A stretch of DNA of 64,000 nt. Source: Oscillatoriales cyanobacterium. GTDB taxonomy: Bacteria; Cyanobacteriota; Cyanobacteriia; Cyanobacteriales; Microcoleaceae. Location of the stretch: NCBI GenBank assembly GCA_004294385.1, contig REAP01000009.1:1-64000 (forward strand), given 5' to 3'. How positions within the stretch are numbered: the stretch's first letter is position 1; every line of letters begins with the position of its first letter. This document shows, one piece after another, positions 1-8,881 of the stretch. Below the pieces are notes generated by a model. The model saw nothing but the letters and a program-made list of their open reading frames with translations. It was not told the DNA's origin and did not search any database. Both the position numbers and the translations under genes were made by a program.

Positions 1-158
1 ACAGGGGTTTAAACCCCTGTCTAATAGAAGACAGTCCTCTCAAAGAGGACTAAAGAGTTCTTCAGTCCTCTTTGAGAGGACTTGCGCTTTGAGGCAGGGC
101 TTTTAACCCTTGCCGGACTATTGGTTCTACCTTAAGTTGACACCAATGGGCAGTGCCG
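1..158. repeat. Composite TIR repeat, copy A (partial)
   Basis: This is the right-hand part of a composite palindromic element seen five times in the window. From left to right it has a CAGGGGTTTAAACCCCTG palindrome, an AGTCCTCTCAAAGAGGACT palindrome and its near-copy, a degenerate second copy of the first palindrome, and the right terminal inverted repeat starting CTTAAGTTGACACC at 131-158. The left terminus lies outside the window. No coding capacity was seen. Confidence 0.8.
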
Positions 159-267
159 TTTCCCTACCGTGATTGTCGAAATTAGGAGACGGCAGTGCCG
201 TGTCCCTACCGTGATTGTCGAAATTAGGAGACGGCACTGCCGTCTCCCTACCGTGATTGTAGGGACA
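159..267. repeat. Tandem GGAGACGGCAGTGCCGT units
   Basis: Two to three tandem units, each about 40 bp, contain a short palindrome (ACGGCA-TGCCGT core) followed by TCCCTACCGTGATTGT. The same unit occurs alone at 8688-8712, 38839-38910 and 40962-40992, and it flanks the composite TIR elements. It therefore looks like an outer module of that family. Confidence 0.7.
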
Positions 268-455
268 CGGCATTGCCCATAGGTGTCAACTTAAGCTGTC
301 AGCCCGCCAAGTTCGTTAGTCATCCCGCAAGTCCAACCGGGGTTGAAACCCCTGTCTAATAGAAGACAGTCCTCTCAAAGAGGACTCAAGAAATCATCAG
401 TCCTCTTTGAGAGGACTTGCGCTTTGAGGCAGGGGTTGCATTGCCGTCTCCTCTA
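268..455. repeat. Composite TIR repeat, copy B (right end deleted)
   Basis: The left terminal inverted repeat (CGGCATTGCCCATAGGTG and the following AACTTAAG) is at 268-295. It is followed by the GGGGTTGAAACCCC and AGTCCTCTCAAAGAGGACT palindromes. The right end stops in GCATTGCCGTCTCC and lacks the CTTAAGTTGACACC block, so the copy carries a deletion at its right end. Confidence 0.75.
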
Positions 456-521
456 TATCATTCCGGTGTTACCGGAATTGATATTACTTATGTAGAGTCA
501 TAATCAATAGGGAGTTGAAAA

Positions 522-1757
522 TCACTTCAATATAGTTTTAGAAGCAATGCGAGTTTTCTTGCGATCGCCCTCACTCAATTCCTCACCAGATTGCAAACGA
601 GTAGCAGAGGTTTGTAGCACAGTTGCGGCACTTTGATCGCCCATTTGTAGGGCAGTTTTAGCAGCAGTTTGTAGCATTGTTGCTGCACCAGCCCGATCGC
701 CCTGTTGCAATCTGGTTTCCGCTAATTGAGTTTGGCGGTATTTAGCCAAAGCTAAAATATGCTGCTGTACCGTCGGATTGATTGCCGGCTGATAAACCTG
801 CATCACATTAGTGGAAAGTGCCACCTGTTCCGAAAGCAAACCTTCACCCACAGCCGGATCGTCGTAGCGAATTTGTAATTGCCCGATCGCCTGTTGGCCG
901 AATGGCAACTGTCCAATATAAATATTAGCCAAAACTACTCGCTCTACATCCTTCATTAAATCTCCCAAACGTACCATAAAGCGATCGCCCTCTTGCTGCA
1001 CCGGTAATTCGATCGTATCAGGGGCAACTTGGGCGATCGGCTTAAGTTCAGCCAATCGTACCTTGGGCATCAACGACAATAGCAAATAAGCATTGGTTAA
1101 ACCAACTGATTGCACACGGGTAAACAGCTTACCAAACTCCTCAACCGCATCTTCAGGACGCTGAATATGAGCCAAAGCACCACCACCAGCATCAGCAATC
1201 TTTTCCAAAATATCTTGGTTCCAGTTATCCCCAAATCCCAAAGAATTCAAAGTCATGTTATACTCAGCGGCGAGTTTTGCCAACTTCAAACAGCGGTTAT
1301 TATCGCCATGTTCATTTTCGCCGTCAGTCAACAGAAATGCCTGAGATATCGCCTCTTTTTTACCTTTGCCCAACTCTTCAATACCTAGCTTAATCCCCTC
1401 ATCAATTGCAGTTCCGCCAGCGGGACGCAATCTCTCAATTTGCCGTTTAATACTAGCGGGGTCTTCCACAATTTGATTGGGGACAAGGACTTTGGCTTTG
1501 TGGTCAAAGGCGATCGCACAAAACCGATCCCCAGGCTTCAATCTGTCCAGTAGCTGTCCAGCAGCCTGTTTCACCGTTTCCAAAGGGCGTCCACTCATCG
1601 AACCGCTGTGATCGAGAATCAGGCAGAGATTTAAGGGTACACTGGAGTCTTGATCCGAAGTGGTCGCAGACACCGAAATTGCTAGCTGGCGCTGGCTTGA
1701 GGGCGCAGCAGCGTCAAGATTAGCGTCATTCAAGGCAGGGAGCAAACTAACTTTCAT
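522..1757 (-). CDS. VWA-domain protein
   Basis: A 411-residue protein whose N-terminal half is a von Willebrand factor type A domain. The metal-ion-dependent adhesion site is complete: DHSGSMSG near residue 50, the Thr in RPAGGTAIDEG near 115, and the Asp in LLTDGENEHGD near 145. The C-terminal half is alpha/beta and then helical, as in bacterial VWA proteins of the YfbK/TerY-like type, with no membrane segment or signal peptide visible. VWA domains of this kind mediate Mg-dependent protein-protein contacts, often in chaperone-like assemblies. No MoxR ATPase is next to it, so the partner is unknown. It is a stand-alone gene flanked by repeats. Confidence 0.85.
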   Translation of the reverse strand: MKVSLLPALNDANLDAAAPSSQRQLAISVSATTSDQDSSVPLNLCLILDHSGSMSGRPLETVKQAAGQLLDRLKPGDRFCAIAFDHKAKVLVPNQIVEDPASIKRQIERLRPAGGTAIDEGIKLGIEELGKGKKEAISQAFLLTDGENEHGDNNRCLKLAKLAAEYNMTLNSLGFGDNWNQDILEKIADAGGGALAHIQRPEDAVEEFGKLFTRVQSVGLTNAYLLLSLMPKVRLAELKPIAQVAPDTIELPVQQEGDRFMVRLGDLMKDVERVVLANIYIGQLPFGQQAIGQLQIRYDDPAVGEGLLSEQVALSTNVMQVYQPAINPTVQQHILALAKYRQTQLAETRLQQGDRAGAATMLQTAAKTALQMGDQSAATVLQTSATRLQSGEELSEGDRKKTRIASKTILK

Positions 1758-1993
1758 AAAAGTAATACGGGATGCGAGAAACTCAGAGTCTTTAGACCTG
1801 AGAGGGAAGCGACTCGTGCGGTTTTAACCGCCGTGGTATTAAAAATGTACTATAATCTAGATAAAGTAGTTAGTAACTATCGCTTGACGATTGGTGACTA
1901 AGTAGACGGCGTTTGACGGTCGTAGCGAGAGTTTTACACACGTCAGCAGAATCGAGGGCGTCTTTAGACCTGAGAGTGTCAAGCGGGATACCT

Positions 1994-2427
1994 AAAGATT
2001 GCGTTACCAGTAAATTGGGTCTAAAGCCCCCTCCTTTTAGGACGGCTTTAATTATCCAGATTAATTTTTTTTTCGTTTCCGGCAATCATTATTAACAACA
2101 TGGTAGAATAGATTCATACTACAGGTAGAATAACCGCTGGCACAAATGGGTAGTCAATCCCAAAATGACTGGCTAGGAAATAATAATGGTTAGTGGGTGG
2201 CGAAAACCACGAAACACACGGGAACAAGGAGAGAAATCTCCGAAAGTTTGGGGAGACAAGCTCTCTGGGGCTATCTAAGTTGGACTTGATGCTTGGTTCA
2301 ATCGAACGGGTATTTAGTTTAAATATTGCCGAAAGGATAGGTAGCTTTAAGGTATGTCTGCGAACCAAGAATCCCCGTACACTTCGACTACGCTCAGTGC
2401 GTCGCTTTTAAGTCGGGGAGTGTCAAT
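1994..2427 (+). mobile_element. IS200/IS605-type remnant or non-autonomous derivative
   Basis: The left part (about 2008-2050) carries GGGTCTAAAGCCCCCTCC then TTTTAGGACGGCTTT. This matches the subterminal left end of the TnpB element at 55.3-56.9 kb, read in tnpB orientation. The right part ends AGTCGGGGAGTGTCAA (about 2410-2426), matching that element's right-end hairpin side GAGGAGTGTCAA. No intact transposase lies between. A short open stretch at 2193-2411 may be a tnpB tail or the guide-RNA scaffold region. The right-end hairpin loop contains a CACTTCGACTACGCTCAGTG repeat. The scaffold differs from the intact element, so it is probably from another subfamily. Boundaries are approximate. 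Confidence 0.55.
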
Positions 2428-2483
2428 ATTTCTTTAAGAATAACTCCATGAGTTCAGGCAACATTTCGGTTGTCAATAACCCA

Positions 2484-2601
2484 ATTCCGTCGAGGAACAC
2501 TTCGACTTCGCTCAGTGACCGCTATCTGCCCTCCTTGCTTCGATGCCCTCAAAGCTGAGTAAAGCTACTTATGCTGAGTGTAGCCGAAGTATGGTGGGTG
2601 T
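2484..2601. repeat. CTTCGACTACGCTCAGTG-type repeats
   Basis: A direct copy (CACTTCGACTTCGCTCAGTG at about 2499-2518) and an inverted relative (GCTGAGTGTAGCCGAAGTAT at about 2572-2591) lie upstream of the protease gene. They can pair as the arms of a hairpin. The family recurs throughout the window. Confidence 0.6.
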
Positions 2602-2619
2602 CCCCAGGCAAGAAAAAAC

Positions 2620-3279
2620 ATGAACACACCCATTAAAGCCGTGCAATCGCAATACTACGGAGAGGGCAACTCTCGAACTCCCCCTCCCGATTTACCTTCT
2701 CTGTTGCTGAAGGAACGGATCGTTTATCTGGGTATGCCTCTGGTGCCTGCGGTAACAGAACTGATTATCGCTGAACTCCTGTTTTTGCAGTATGAAGACC
2801 CAGATAAACCCATCAAAATCTATATCAACTCCACAGGCACTTCTAATTACAGCGGCGAACCCGTCGGATTTGAAACCGAAGCTTTTGCGATCTGCGACAC
2901 GATTAGGTACATTAAGCCACCTGTCCACACCATTTGTCTGGGTTCTGCGATCGGCATGGCTGCGATGCTGTTAGCGTCTGGTACAAAGGGCTTTCGGGCT
3001 AGTTTGCCCCACGCTTCGATTGTGTTGCACCAACCCAAGGCTTACGCACGGGGTCAAGCAACGGATATTCAGATTCGGGCTAAGGAAGTCTTGGCAAATA
3101 AAGCGACGATGCTGGATATTTTTGCTAGCTGTACGGGCCAGCCGATCGACAAGATTACCAAAGATATGGATCGATTGCTGTACATGACGCCTTATGAAGC
3201 TAAAGAATACGGTTTGATCGATCGCGTTCTGGAAAGTTCGGAAGAATTAGCGAAACCCCTTGCTGCGGCCGCCATCTAA
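2620..3279 (+). CDS. clpR: ClpR, catalytically inactive ClpP-like subunit
   Basis: A 219-residue ClpP-family protein. In the ClpP nucleophile region the usual ASMG is replaced by AIGM (LGSAIGMAAMLLASG, near residues 108-122), so the catalytic Ser is missing. The His region (LPHASIVLHQP) and the Asp region (DMDRLLYMTPYEAKEYGLID) remain recognisable. In cyanobacteria ClpR forms mixed heptameric rings with ClpP3 in the essential ClpP3/R protease that works with ClpC. The start is an ATG at the natural family N-terminus. The next gene, on the same strand, is the active partner clpP3, although 355 bp of repeats separate them. The assignment to ClpR rests on the missing Ser together with the gene order. 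Confidence 0.93.
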   Translation: MNTPIKAVQSQYYGEGNSRTPPPDLPSLLLKERIVYLGMPLVPAVTELIIAELLFLQYEDPDKPIKIYINSTGTSNYSGEPVGFETEAFAICDTIRYIKPPVHTICLGSAIGMAAMLLASGTKGFRASLPHASIVLHQPKAYARGQATDIQIRAKEVLANKATMLDIFASCTGQPIDKITKDMDRLLYMTPYEAKEYGLIDRVLESSEELAKPLAAAAI

Positions 3280-3281
3280 TT

Positions 3282-3380
3282 TGGGCATAGGGCATAGGGC
3301 ATAGGGCATAGGGCATAGGGCATGGGGCATTGGGCATAGGGCATAGGGTATAGGGCATAGGGTATAGGGCATAGGGGATG
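3282..3380. repeat. G-rich heptamer array GGGCATA
   Basis: About thirteen head-to-tail copies of a 7-bp unit (GGGCATA, with variants GGGTATA and GGGCATT) begin directly after the clpR stop codon. The runs of three G spaced by four bases fit the quadruplex pattern. A C-rich array of the complementary type follows at 3459-3616. Confidence 0.9.
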
Positions 3381-3458
3381 AGTCGTAATTTAAGGGTTAA
3401 TAGCTAGCTAATACTTTCTACTCAGATTAGTTATTCAATAGTCTTTTAACGACTAACA

Positions 3459-3616
3459 ATTCCCAATTACCGATTCCCAATTACCGATTCCCAATTAGCA
3501 ATTCCCAATGCCCAATTGCCCAATGCCCAATTAGCAATTCCCAATGCCCAATTGCCCAATGCCCAATGCCCGATGCCCAATTCCCAATTCCCAATTCCCA
3601 ATTACCAATTACCAAT
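3459..3616. repeat. C-rich heptamer array CCCAATT/CCCAATG
   Basis: Heptamers such as CCCAATT, CCCAATG, CCAATTAC and CCGATTC run up to the clpP3 ribosome binding site. Together with the G-rich array at 3282-3380 they form an inverted pair inside the clpR-clpP3 interval. No gene is supported here; the short open frame at 3544-3744 is a repeat artefact. Confidence 0.9.
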
Positions 3617-3634
3617 TAAAAGGAGTTCCGAATT

Positions 3635-4228
3635 ATGCCTATAGGTGTGCCAAAAGTTCCCTACAAAATGCCGGGGGGTTACGATACTCAGTGGATCAAT
3701 ATCTACGATCGCCTTTACCGCGAACGGATTATATTCTTGGGTAGAGACGTTGACGATGAAATTGCCAATCAAATCATCGCCGTAATGCTCTATCTGGATT
3801 CGGAAGATTCCGGTAAGGATATTATTTTGTACATCAATTCCCCAGGCGGATCGGTGACGGCAGGCATGGCTATTTTTGATACCATGCAGCATATTAAATC
3901 GGACGTGGTGACGATTTGTGTGGGCTTGGCGGCTTCGATGGGTTCTTTCCTGCTAGCTGCTGGTGCCAAGGGAAAACGGTTAGCTTTGCCTCACTCGCGA
4001 ATCATGATTCACCAACCTTCTGGGGGCGCGCGGGGACAAGCAACAGATATTCAGATTGAGGCGAAAGAGATTCTGCGACTGCGCCACCAACTGAATGGTA
4101 TCTATGCGAAAAATACCGGAAAGGCGATCGAGAAAATCGAAAAGGACATGGATCGTGACTATTTCATGTCAGCAGCAGAAGCGATGGAATACGGTTTGAT
4201 CGATCGCGTGATTGACGAACGTACTTAA
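3635..4228 (+). CDS. clpP3: ClpP3, active Clp protease subunit
   Basis: A 197-residue ClpP serine protease with the complete triad: the Ser in [14 protein letters not shown] (near residue 101), the His in [11 protein letters not shown] (near 126), and the Asp in the [16 protein letters not shown] region (near 175). It is the proteolytically active partner expected for ClpR just upstream. The mixed ring is fed by a ClpC-type ATPase, which is not in this window. AAGGAG 14 bp upstream of the ATG supports the start. It is probably co-transcribed with clpR through the repeat-filled spacer, unless the spacer arrays stop or process the transcript. Confidence 0.95.
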   Translation: MPIGVPKVPYKMPGGYDTQWINIYDRLYRERIIFLGRDVDDEIANQIIAVMLYLDSEDSGKDIILYINSPGGSVTAGMAIFDTMQHIKSDVVTICVGLAASMGSFLLAAGAKGKRLALPHSRIMIHQPSGGARGQATDIQIEAKEILRLRHQLNGIYAKNTGKAIEKIEKDMDRDYFMSAAEAMEYGLIDRVIDERT

Positions 4229-4315
4229 GCAGTTGACAGTTGACGGTTGACCCTTCGACCCTTCGACCCTTCGACTACGCTCAGGGCACCGCAGTTGACG
4301 GTTGACGGTTGACAG
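4229..4315. repeat. GTTGACAGTTGACGG and CTTCGACTACGCTCAGGG repeats
   Basis: Short direct repeats of TTGACAGTTGAC / TTGACGGTTGAC flank a tandem CCCTTCGA CCCTTCGA run and one CTTCGACTACGCTCAGGG copy. The same combination is found at 15459-15670 and 50851-51285. Confidence 0.7.
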
Positions 4316-4419
4316 TCTTCAACTGTTTAAATCTCCACCCTAAAACAGTTTTTGGCAGAATCTTTACATTTAAAGATTCTGCCATCTTTAATTGTATTAT
4401 CAAAGTTAATTCATGCTCA

Positions 4420-5025
4420 ATGGATATCGCAGATTATTACCGACAGTTAGGACTCAGATCTGGTGCGAGTTTGTCACAAGTTAAGGCTGCTTATCGGCAG
4501 CTAGCCAGACAATATCACCCCGATGTCAATCCAGGAGACGAAGCAGCGAAGAATAAGTTTATTACAATTACTGAGGCTTATAAGTTCCTGGTGAATATTG
4601 CTCCCCCTGATGTTGCCGAGTCGAAAGTTCCCGATGATACTAAGCAGCAGGCGGCGAAAACTCAACCGCAGACAGTTAAGGTAACTAAGAAACCGTCGCC
4701 AACTCAAAATAGCCAGGAGTTTTCGGCTGCGGAAGAAAAGTTAAAGCAAGATGCTTATTCCCAGTTACAGCAGTTGCTGAAGTACCAGAGGTTCCCACGC
4801 GCGATCGCCCTAGTGGAGGGTTTAGCACAACGGATTCCCGATGATGGGGAGGTTCGTCAGTGGCAGGCGATCGTCTATCAGCGTTGGGGAAGGCATTTGA
4901 TCGGGGAAAAGCAGGTGGAGAAAGCGAGAATTTATTTAAAAAAAGCCGTGAAAACTGACCCTCACAATCGGGCTTTGTGGGCAGAAGTTGAACGAGATTT
5001 TCGCCAATTGGAACAGATTTATTAA
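4420..5025 (+). CDS. J-domain (DnaJ-like) protein
   Basis: A 201-residue protein starting MDIADYYRQLGL. Residues 1-62 form a J domain with the diagnostic HPD motif (ARQYHPDVNPGD), which stimulates Hsp70 ATPase. A charged linker rich in Gln, Thr and Lys follows. The C-terminal 100 residues are helical with TPR-like features (the runs around QRIPDDGEVRQWQAIVYQRW and EKARIYLKKAVKTDP). It lacks the Gly/Phe, zinc and C-terminal substrate domains of DnaJ proper, so it is a class C type co-chaperone. The longer frame opening at 4309 begins in repeat sequence; the ATG at 4420 gives the standard J-domain N-terminus. Its place after clpR-clpP3 suits a protein quality-control role. Confidence 0.88.
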   Translation: MDIADYYRQLGLRSGASLSQVKAAYRQLARQYHPDVNPGDEAAKNKFITITEAYKFLVNIAPPDVAESKVPDDTKQQAAKTQPQTVKVTKKPSPTQNSQEFSAAEEKLKQDAYSQLQQLLKYQRFPRAIALVEGLAQRIPDDGEVRQWQAIVYQRWGRHLIGEKQVEKARIYLKKAVKTDPHNRALWAEVERDFRQLEQIY

Positions 5026-5125
5026 TTGGAGCATCGGGTATTGGGCATTGGGGATTATTTTAATACTCCGAGAGTGACAAAAGAGGGATAATGTGGGGAT
5101 TCCCGTCTGTTTAGCTAAAAACTAA

Positions 5126-5479
<354 letters not shown>

Positions 5480-5518
5480 AAACGATTCAAAATATGATTG
5501 GCAATTCAATACTGAAAA

Positions 5519-5863
5519 CTAATTCTCTTCTTCCAAATACTCTGCAACACTTTGCAAATTTTCCAATCCTCGGTTTAATTCGTTAAGCATAGCTTCCCCC
5601 ATTTCAGTATCAAAATTAAGTTTAGAGTTTTGCAAAGCCAACTCTTGAATTGCCTCTAACCATAGTGACAGCGGTACATGGCGAACAGCTTCCCGCAACC
5701 CCATATTTGCCAATACTGCGAGATGAAAACCTGTTAAATCTTGTCCCCCATAGTTATAGAAACCATCCCATAGTTCTAGCTTTTCGGGAGTGTAGGCATC
5801 GTACTGATCGAAGGTAATTGGTGTCGGATCGAGTTGAGGTTGTGGTAGTGGTGGTGTATCCAT
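5519..5863 (-). CDS. Hypothetical protein, 114 aa
   Basis: Not recognised. The product has a Pro-rich first 15 residues, then the phrase ITFDQYDAYTPEKLELWDGFY, which resembles the opening of Uma2-type proteins (ELWDG), and a helical, acidic C-terminus ending NLQSVAEYLEEEN. It has no signal peptide or membrane segment. It sits next to two Uma2 genes on the same strand, so it may be a shortened or accessory relative of that family. Codon usage looks like that of its neighbours and the frame is clean, so it is probably expressed. Confidence 0.65.
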   Translation of the reverse strand: MDTPPLPQPQLDPTPITFDQYDAYTPEKLELWDGFYNYGGQDLTGFHLAVLANMGLREAVRHVPLSLWLEAIQELALQNSKLNFDTEMGEAMLNELNRGLENLQSVAEYLEEEN

Positions 5864-5992
5864 AGGTTTTGACCTTTGAGGTTATGATCTATATTACTAG
5901 CTTACTCGCAATTTTTAGATTCTGTCTGACTAGAAGCCTAAGTTAGATGATCGAGACTACTCGGAATTATCCAAAAGCCGATCGCAATTTGA

Positions 5993-6598
5993 TTAAAAAC
6001 CCAATTTCTGAAATAACTCGGCAATCGCCAGACTAAAGCCGGGGACGATTTCTTCGCCATCTAGGGAGTCAATGGACTTAAGCAGGCGATCGGGTTCTTC
6101 GGACGATCGATACACCAAAACATACTTTTCTTTAGGGTTAATCACCCAAACTAAACGCGATCCATTGTCAAAATATTCTACGAGTTTATTGTGAATTTCT
6201 TCGACTGTATTGCTAGGAGAAAGGATTTCTACGGCAAGATCCGGCGCACCTTCGAGAAAACCATCGGGGAGTTCATCTAACCCTTGTAGGCGTTCTTTTG
6301 CCATGAATGAAACATCAGGCGATCGCTTATTTCCTGATTTCAGCTTGAAAGCAGTGCTGGAATCGAACATCGCGCCTAGCTTTTGAATGTGGACATAGCC
6401 ACCGAGCAAAATCATCAAGACGCTACAAACATAACCGTGTTTGGCACCAGAGTTTCCCATATCAATTAGTTCTCCATTTACAATTTCGTAGCGGTGTCCA
6501 TCTCGATTGAGTGCCATGAATTCGGCATCAGTCCATACTTTTTCCTCGACTGGTGTTTCAAGTTGAGTTGGCGCTGGGTGTTGGATTAGAGTAACCAT
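5993..6598 (-). CDS. Uma2 family putative restriction endonuclease
   Basis: A 201-residue DUF820/Uma2 protein, a PD-(D/E)XK-fold family greatly expanded in cyanobacteria. Visible landmarks are the RYEIVNGELIDMG opening, the RSPDVSFMA beta strand with Asp, and the core PDLAVEILSPSNT with Glu and its following strand. Closing segments are LVWVINPKEKYVLVYRS and the LDGEEIVPGFSLAIAELF tail. AGGAG nine bases before the ATG supports the start. Nuclease activity is inferred from fold and has rarely been shown for this family. A second member lies just upstream on the same strand. Confidence 0.9.
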   Translation of the reverse strand: MVTLIQHPAPTQLETPVEEKVWTDAEFMALNRDGHRYEIVNGELIDMGNSGAKHGYVCSVLMILLGGYVHIQKLGAMFDSSTAFKLKSGNKRSPDVSFMAKERLQGLDELPDGFLEGAPDLAVEILSPSNTVEEIHNKLVEYFDNGSRLVWVINPKEKYVLVYRSSEEPDRLLKSIDSLDGEEIVPGFSLAIAELFQKLGF

Positions 6599-6662
6599 AG
6601 CTTTCTCCTAAACTTCTATTTCTAGTTAAACATCATTCATTTCAAATTTCAACAAGTCGCCC

Positions 6663-7271
6663 TTAAAAGTTAATGCGGCGGTAGACTTCAGACATCGGAA
6701 GTTCTATATTTAAGCTGTGCAGCTCGATCGCGCGATCGAGTCCATCATAGACTTGCAATTGCCAGCGATCGCCCGACGGGCGATCGCAATTGTAATATTG
6801 CTCAATATATGGTTCAGTCTGACTAACCAGCAGATATTCACAAAAACTGGGAATAGAGCGATACTTTCTGAACTTTTCAGTTCGATCGTAGGCTTCGGTA
6901 GAGGGTGAAAGGACTTCGACAATCAGTAAAGGGTTGAGAATTTCATCCGTGCGATCGGCATTGAATTCCGGTTCGCCATTCACTACCATCAAATCAGTGT
7001 AAGTTCCGCGCTGATATTCGGGAATCCAAACCCGCAAATCACTGTTATACAAGCGAAAATCTGTGTCTCTGAGCAAAAATCCCAAATAAATTAACAAGTT
7101 ACAAGCGATCGCGCTGTGGACTTCTGAACCTCCTGACATCGTGATAATCTCCCCGTTGCAGTATTCGTGACGTTCTTCAGCAGTTTCCTCCATCGCCCGG
7201 TATTCATCTAGAGTGAAGCGAGTCTTGGTCGGATCGGTCAGAGTTGGCGGTTTGGTAGAAGCAATCACCAC
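6663..7271 (-). CDS. Uma2 family putative restriction endonuclease
   Basis: A second Uma2/DUF820 protein (202 residues from the chosen start) with FTLDEYRAMEETAEERHEYCNGEIITMSGG split across its first strand, an LRVWIPEYQRGTYTDLMVV region carrying the Asp, and NPLLIVEVLSPSTEAYDR carrying the catalytic Glu. The frame extends upstream to an ATG at 7298. However, an AGGAGG lies 7 bases before a GTG at 7271, giving the usual Uma2 N-terminus, so GTG is preferred. It forms a likely pair with the neighbouring Uma2 gene, with a 64-bp gap. The 6720-6790 stretch is unusually dense in CGATCG/HIP1 sites. Confidence 0.88.
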   Translation of the reverse strand: MVIASTKPPTLTDPTKTRFTLDEYRAMEETAEERHEYCNGEIITMSGGSEVHSAIACNLLIYLGFLLRDTDFRLYNSDLRVWIPEYQRGTYTDLMVVNGEPEFNADRTDEILNPLLIVEVLSPSTEAYDRTEKFRKYRSIPSFCEYLLVSQTEPYIEQYYNCDRPSGDRWQLQVYDGLDRAIELHSLNIELPMSEVYRRINF

Positions 7272-7349
7272 GATCGCACCTCCTAAATAATTAGACATTT
7301 TTTTGATATCATCATCATATCATAAAATTAATAGCTAAAAGCTCTAAAA

Positions 7350-8642
7350 ATGCCTTATTTAACAGCCGTCAACGACATCAAAGCGCTCATCGCTAAATTT
7401 GCCAAAGCTAGAATTCTGTGGATTGATACAGAAATAGCAGATTATATATCTAACCCCAAATTGTCTCTGATTCAGGTATTAGCTGACTCCAAAGATTTGA
7501 CTGGTGATGCTACTTTTCTACTCGACCTTTTGGATAGACCAGAATTAGTCAAAGAATTCATAGACCAAATCATGGTCAATCCCAATATTGAAAAAGTGAT
7601 GCACAACGCCAGCTATGACATCAGGTTTCTGGGAAACGATCATGCCCAGAATGTCACTTGTACCTTGAACATGGCGAGAAAAATTCCTTACTATATTCTA
7701 CCATTGCCCGATCGCAAATTGAAGACTTTAATAGAAAAAATTTGTAATATTGGTTATGTAGACAAAACAGAACAGGGCGGTGATTGGGGAAAGCGTCCCC
7801 TGACCGAAAACCAGCTACAATACGCCACGATGGATACGGTTTATTTGGCGAGAGTGCATCGCCATCTGCTAGAAATTATTGACAAATGTTATCCAGAACC
7901 CGCCAGCGAAAACTTGACTGCATTGGGGGAAAAATATCAGAAAATAGAATCTCAGTGGAAACCGCTAGATTCAGAAATTGCTGAGATAAAAGAACGAATA
8001 AAAACTGGGATGCTGGCAAAAAAGCTCAAGGACTGTGCTTATTTTGAGCTATCCAGTTCGATCACAATGAAAGTAGATTTTATGACTCTGGCAAATCTGA
8101 CGCAAGCTGAGAAGATTGACTTAAATCTTCCGGTAACGCTAACTAAAGAGATTCAAAGACAGTTAGGACAACTTATAGATCATCCATCTTTGGAAATTGA
8201 AGAAAACCAGAGTTTGCGGTTGATTTTTAACGCACAAAAGAAACAAAATTTCACGAATAAAATACCCTCAAAACCGATGATTGAGGATATCATAATATTG
8301 GGAGAAAGGTACAAAGAGCTTTTTCCTGAATGGAGGTTTTTGGATTCAGAAGTCGCTCACCTAAAAGAGCGTGTCAAAAAAGCGATGACCGTGCAAAACC
8401 AGGGCAAAACACCCCATTTCAAACTATCTAGTTCTTCGATGATGAAGGTAGATTTTGCTAGATTAGCAAAACTGGTGCTATCCATGGGAATTGAGTTGGA
8501 TTTTATGGTGACTCTGACTCAATATATTCAAAAACGGTTAGGCGAAGCTATTAATCAAATTGATGTGCAAGTTGAGTATATTACCAGTTGGCGGATGAGG
8601 GCTAAGACTGTGGAAGATGAAGATGAGGAAATTCCGTTTTGA
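7350..8642 (+). CDS. RNase D-like 3'-5' exonuclease with duplicated C-terminal module
   Basis: A 430-residue protein. Residues 1-190 form a DEDDy exonuclease domain: WIDTE (Exo I), HNASYDIRFLGN (Exo II) and QYATMDTVYLARVHRHL (Exo III with Tyr and Asp). The closest functional analogue is RNase D, which trims RNA 3' ends. Instead of HRDC domains, the C-terminal half carries two copies of an unrecognised module of about 85 residues. Copy 1 runs from GEKYQKIESQWKPLDSEIAE and copy 2 from GERYKELFPEWRFLDSEVAH. Each contains an IKE/LKERVK segment, an F(E/K)LSSS..MKVDF motif and a closing LT..IQ(R/K)(Q/R)LG. No signal peptide is present. Confidence 0.85.
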   Translation: MPYLTAVNDIKALIAKFAKARILWIDTEIADYISNPKLSLIQVLADSKDLTGDATFLLDLLDRPELVKEFIDQIMVNPNIEKVMHNASYDIRFLGNDHAQNVTCTLNMARKIPYYILPLPDRKLKTLIEKICNIGYVDKTEQGGDWGKRPLTENQLQYATMDTVYLARVHRHLLEIIDKCYPEPASENLTALGEKYQKIESQWKPLDSEIAEIKERIKTGMLAKKLKDCAYFELSSSITMKVDFMTLANLTQAEKIDLNLPVTLTKEIQRQLGQLIDHPSLEIEENQSLRLIFNAQKKQNFTNKIPSKPMIEDIIILGERYKELFPEWRFLDSEVAHLKERVKKAMTVQNQGKTPHFKLSSSSMMKVDFARLAKLVLSMGIELDFMVTLTQYIQKRLGEAINQIDVQVEYITSWRMRAKTVEDEDEEIPF

Positions 8643-8881
8643 GTAATATCAAATTCGTTAGCATCGGAATTATTATTACCCGAAATTAGGAGACGGCAGT
8701 GCCGTGTCCCTACAATATTGTAGCGATCGCACTTCTCGACACAGACAAAACTTCCTACGTTCCTTCGCTAGATTGCCAATATCTCAACTATGCTAGCGTA
8801 GGCAAGCGATAATGCTTGGTGTTAAAGGCGATCGACGTAATTTAAAACTAATTTATTTTATTGAGGAGCAATGTATCCCTT
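8643..8881. other. Intergenic with one GACGGCAGTGCCGTGTCC unit
   Basis: Contains a solitary 25-bp palindromic unit at 8688-8712 matching the flanks of the composite TIR elements, and a GCGATCGC site. No gene was seen. GAGGAG at 8863-8868 is the ribosome binding site of the next gene. Confidence 0.6.
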
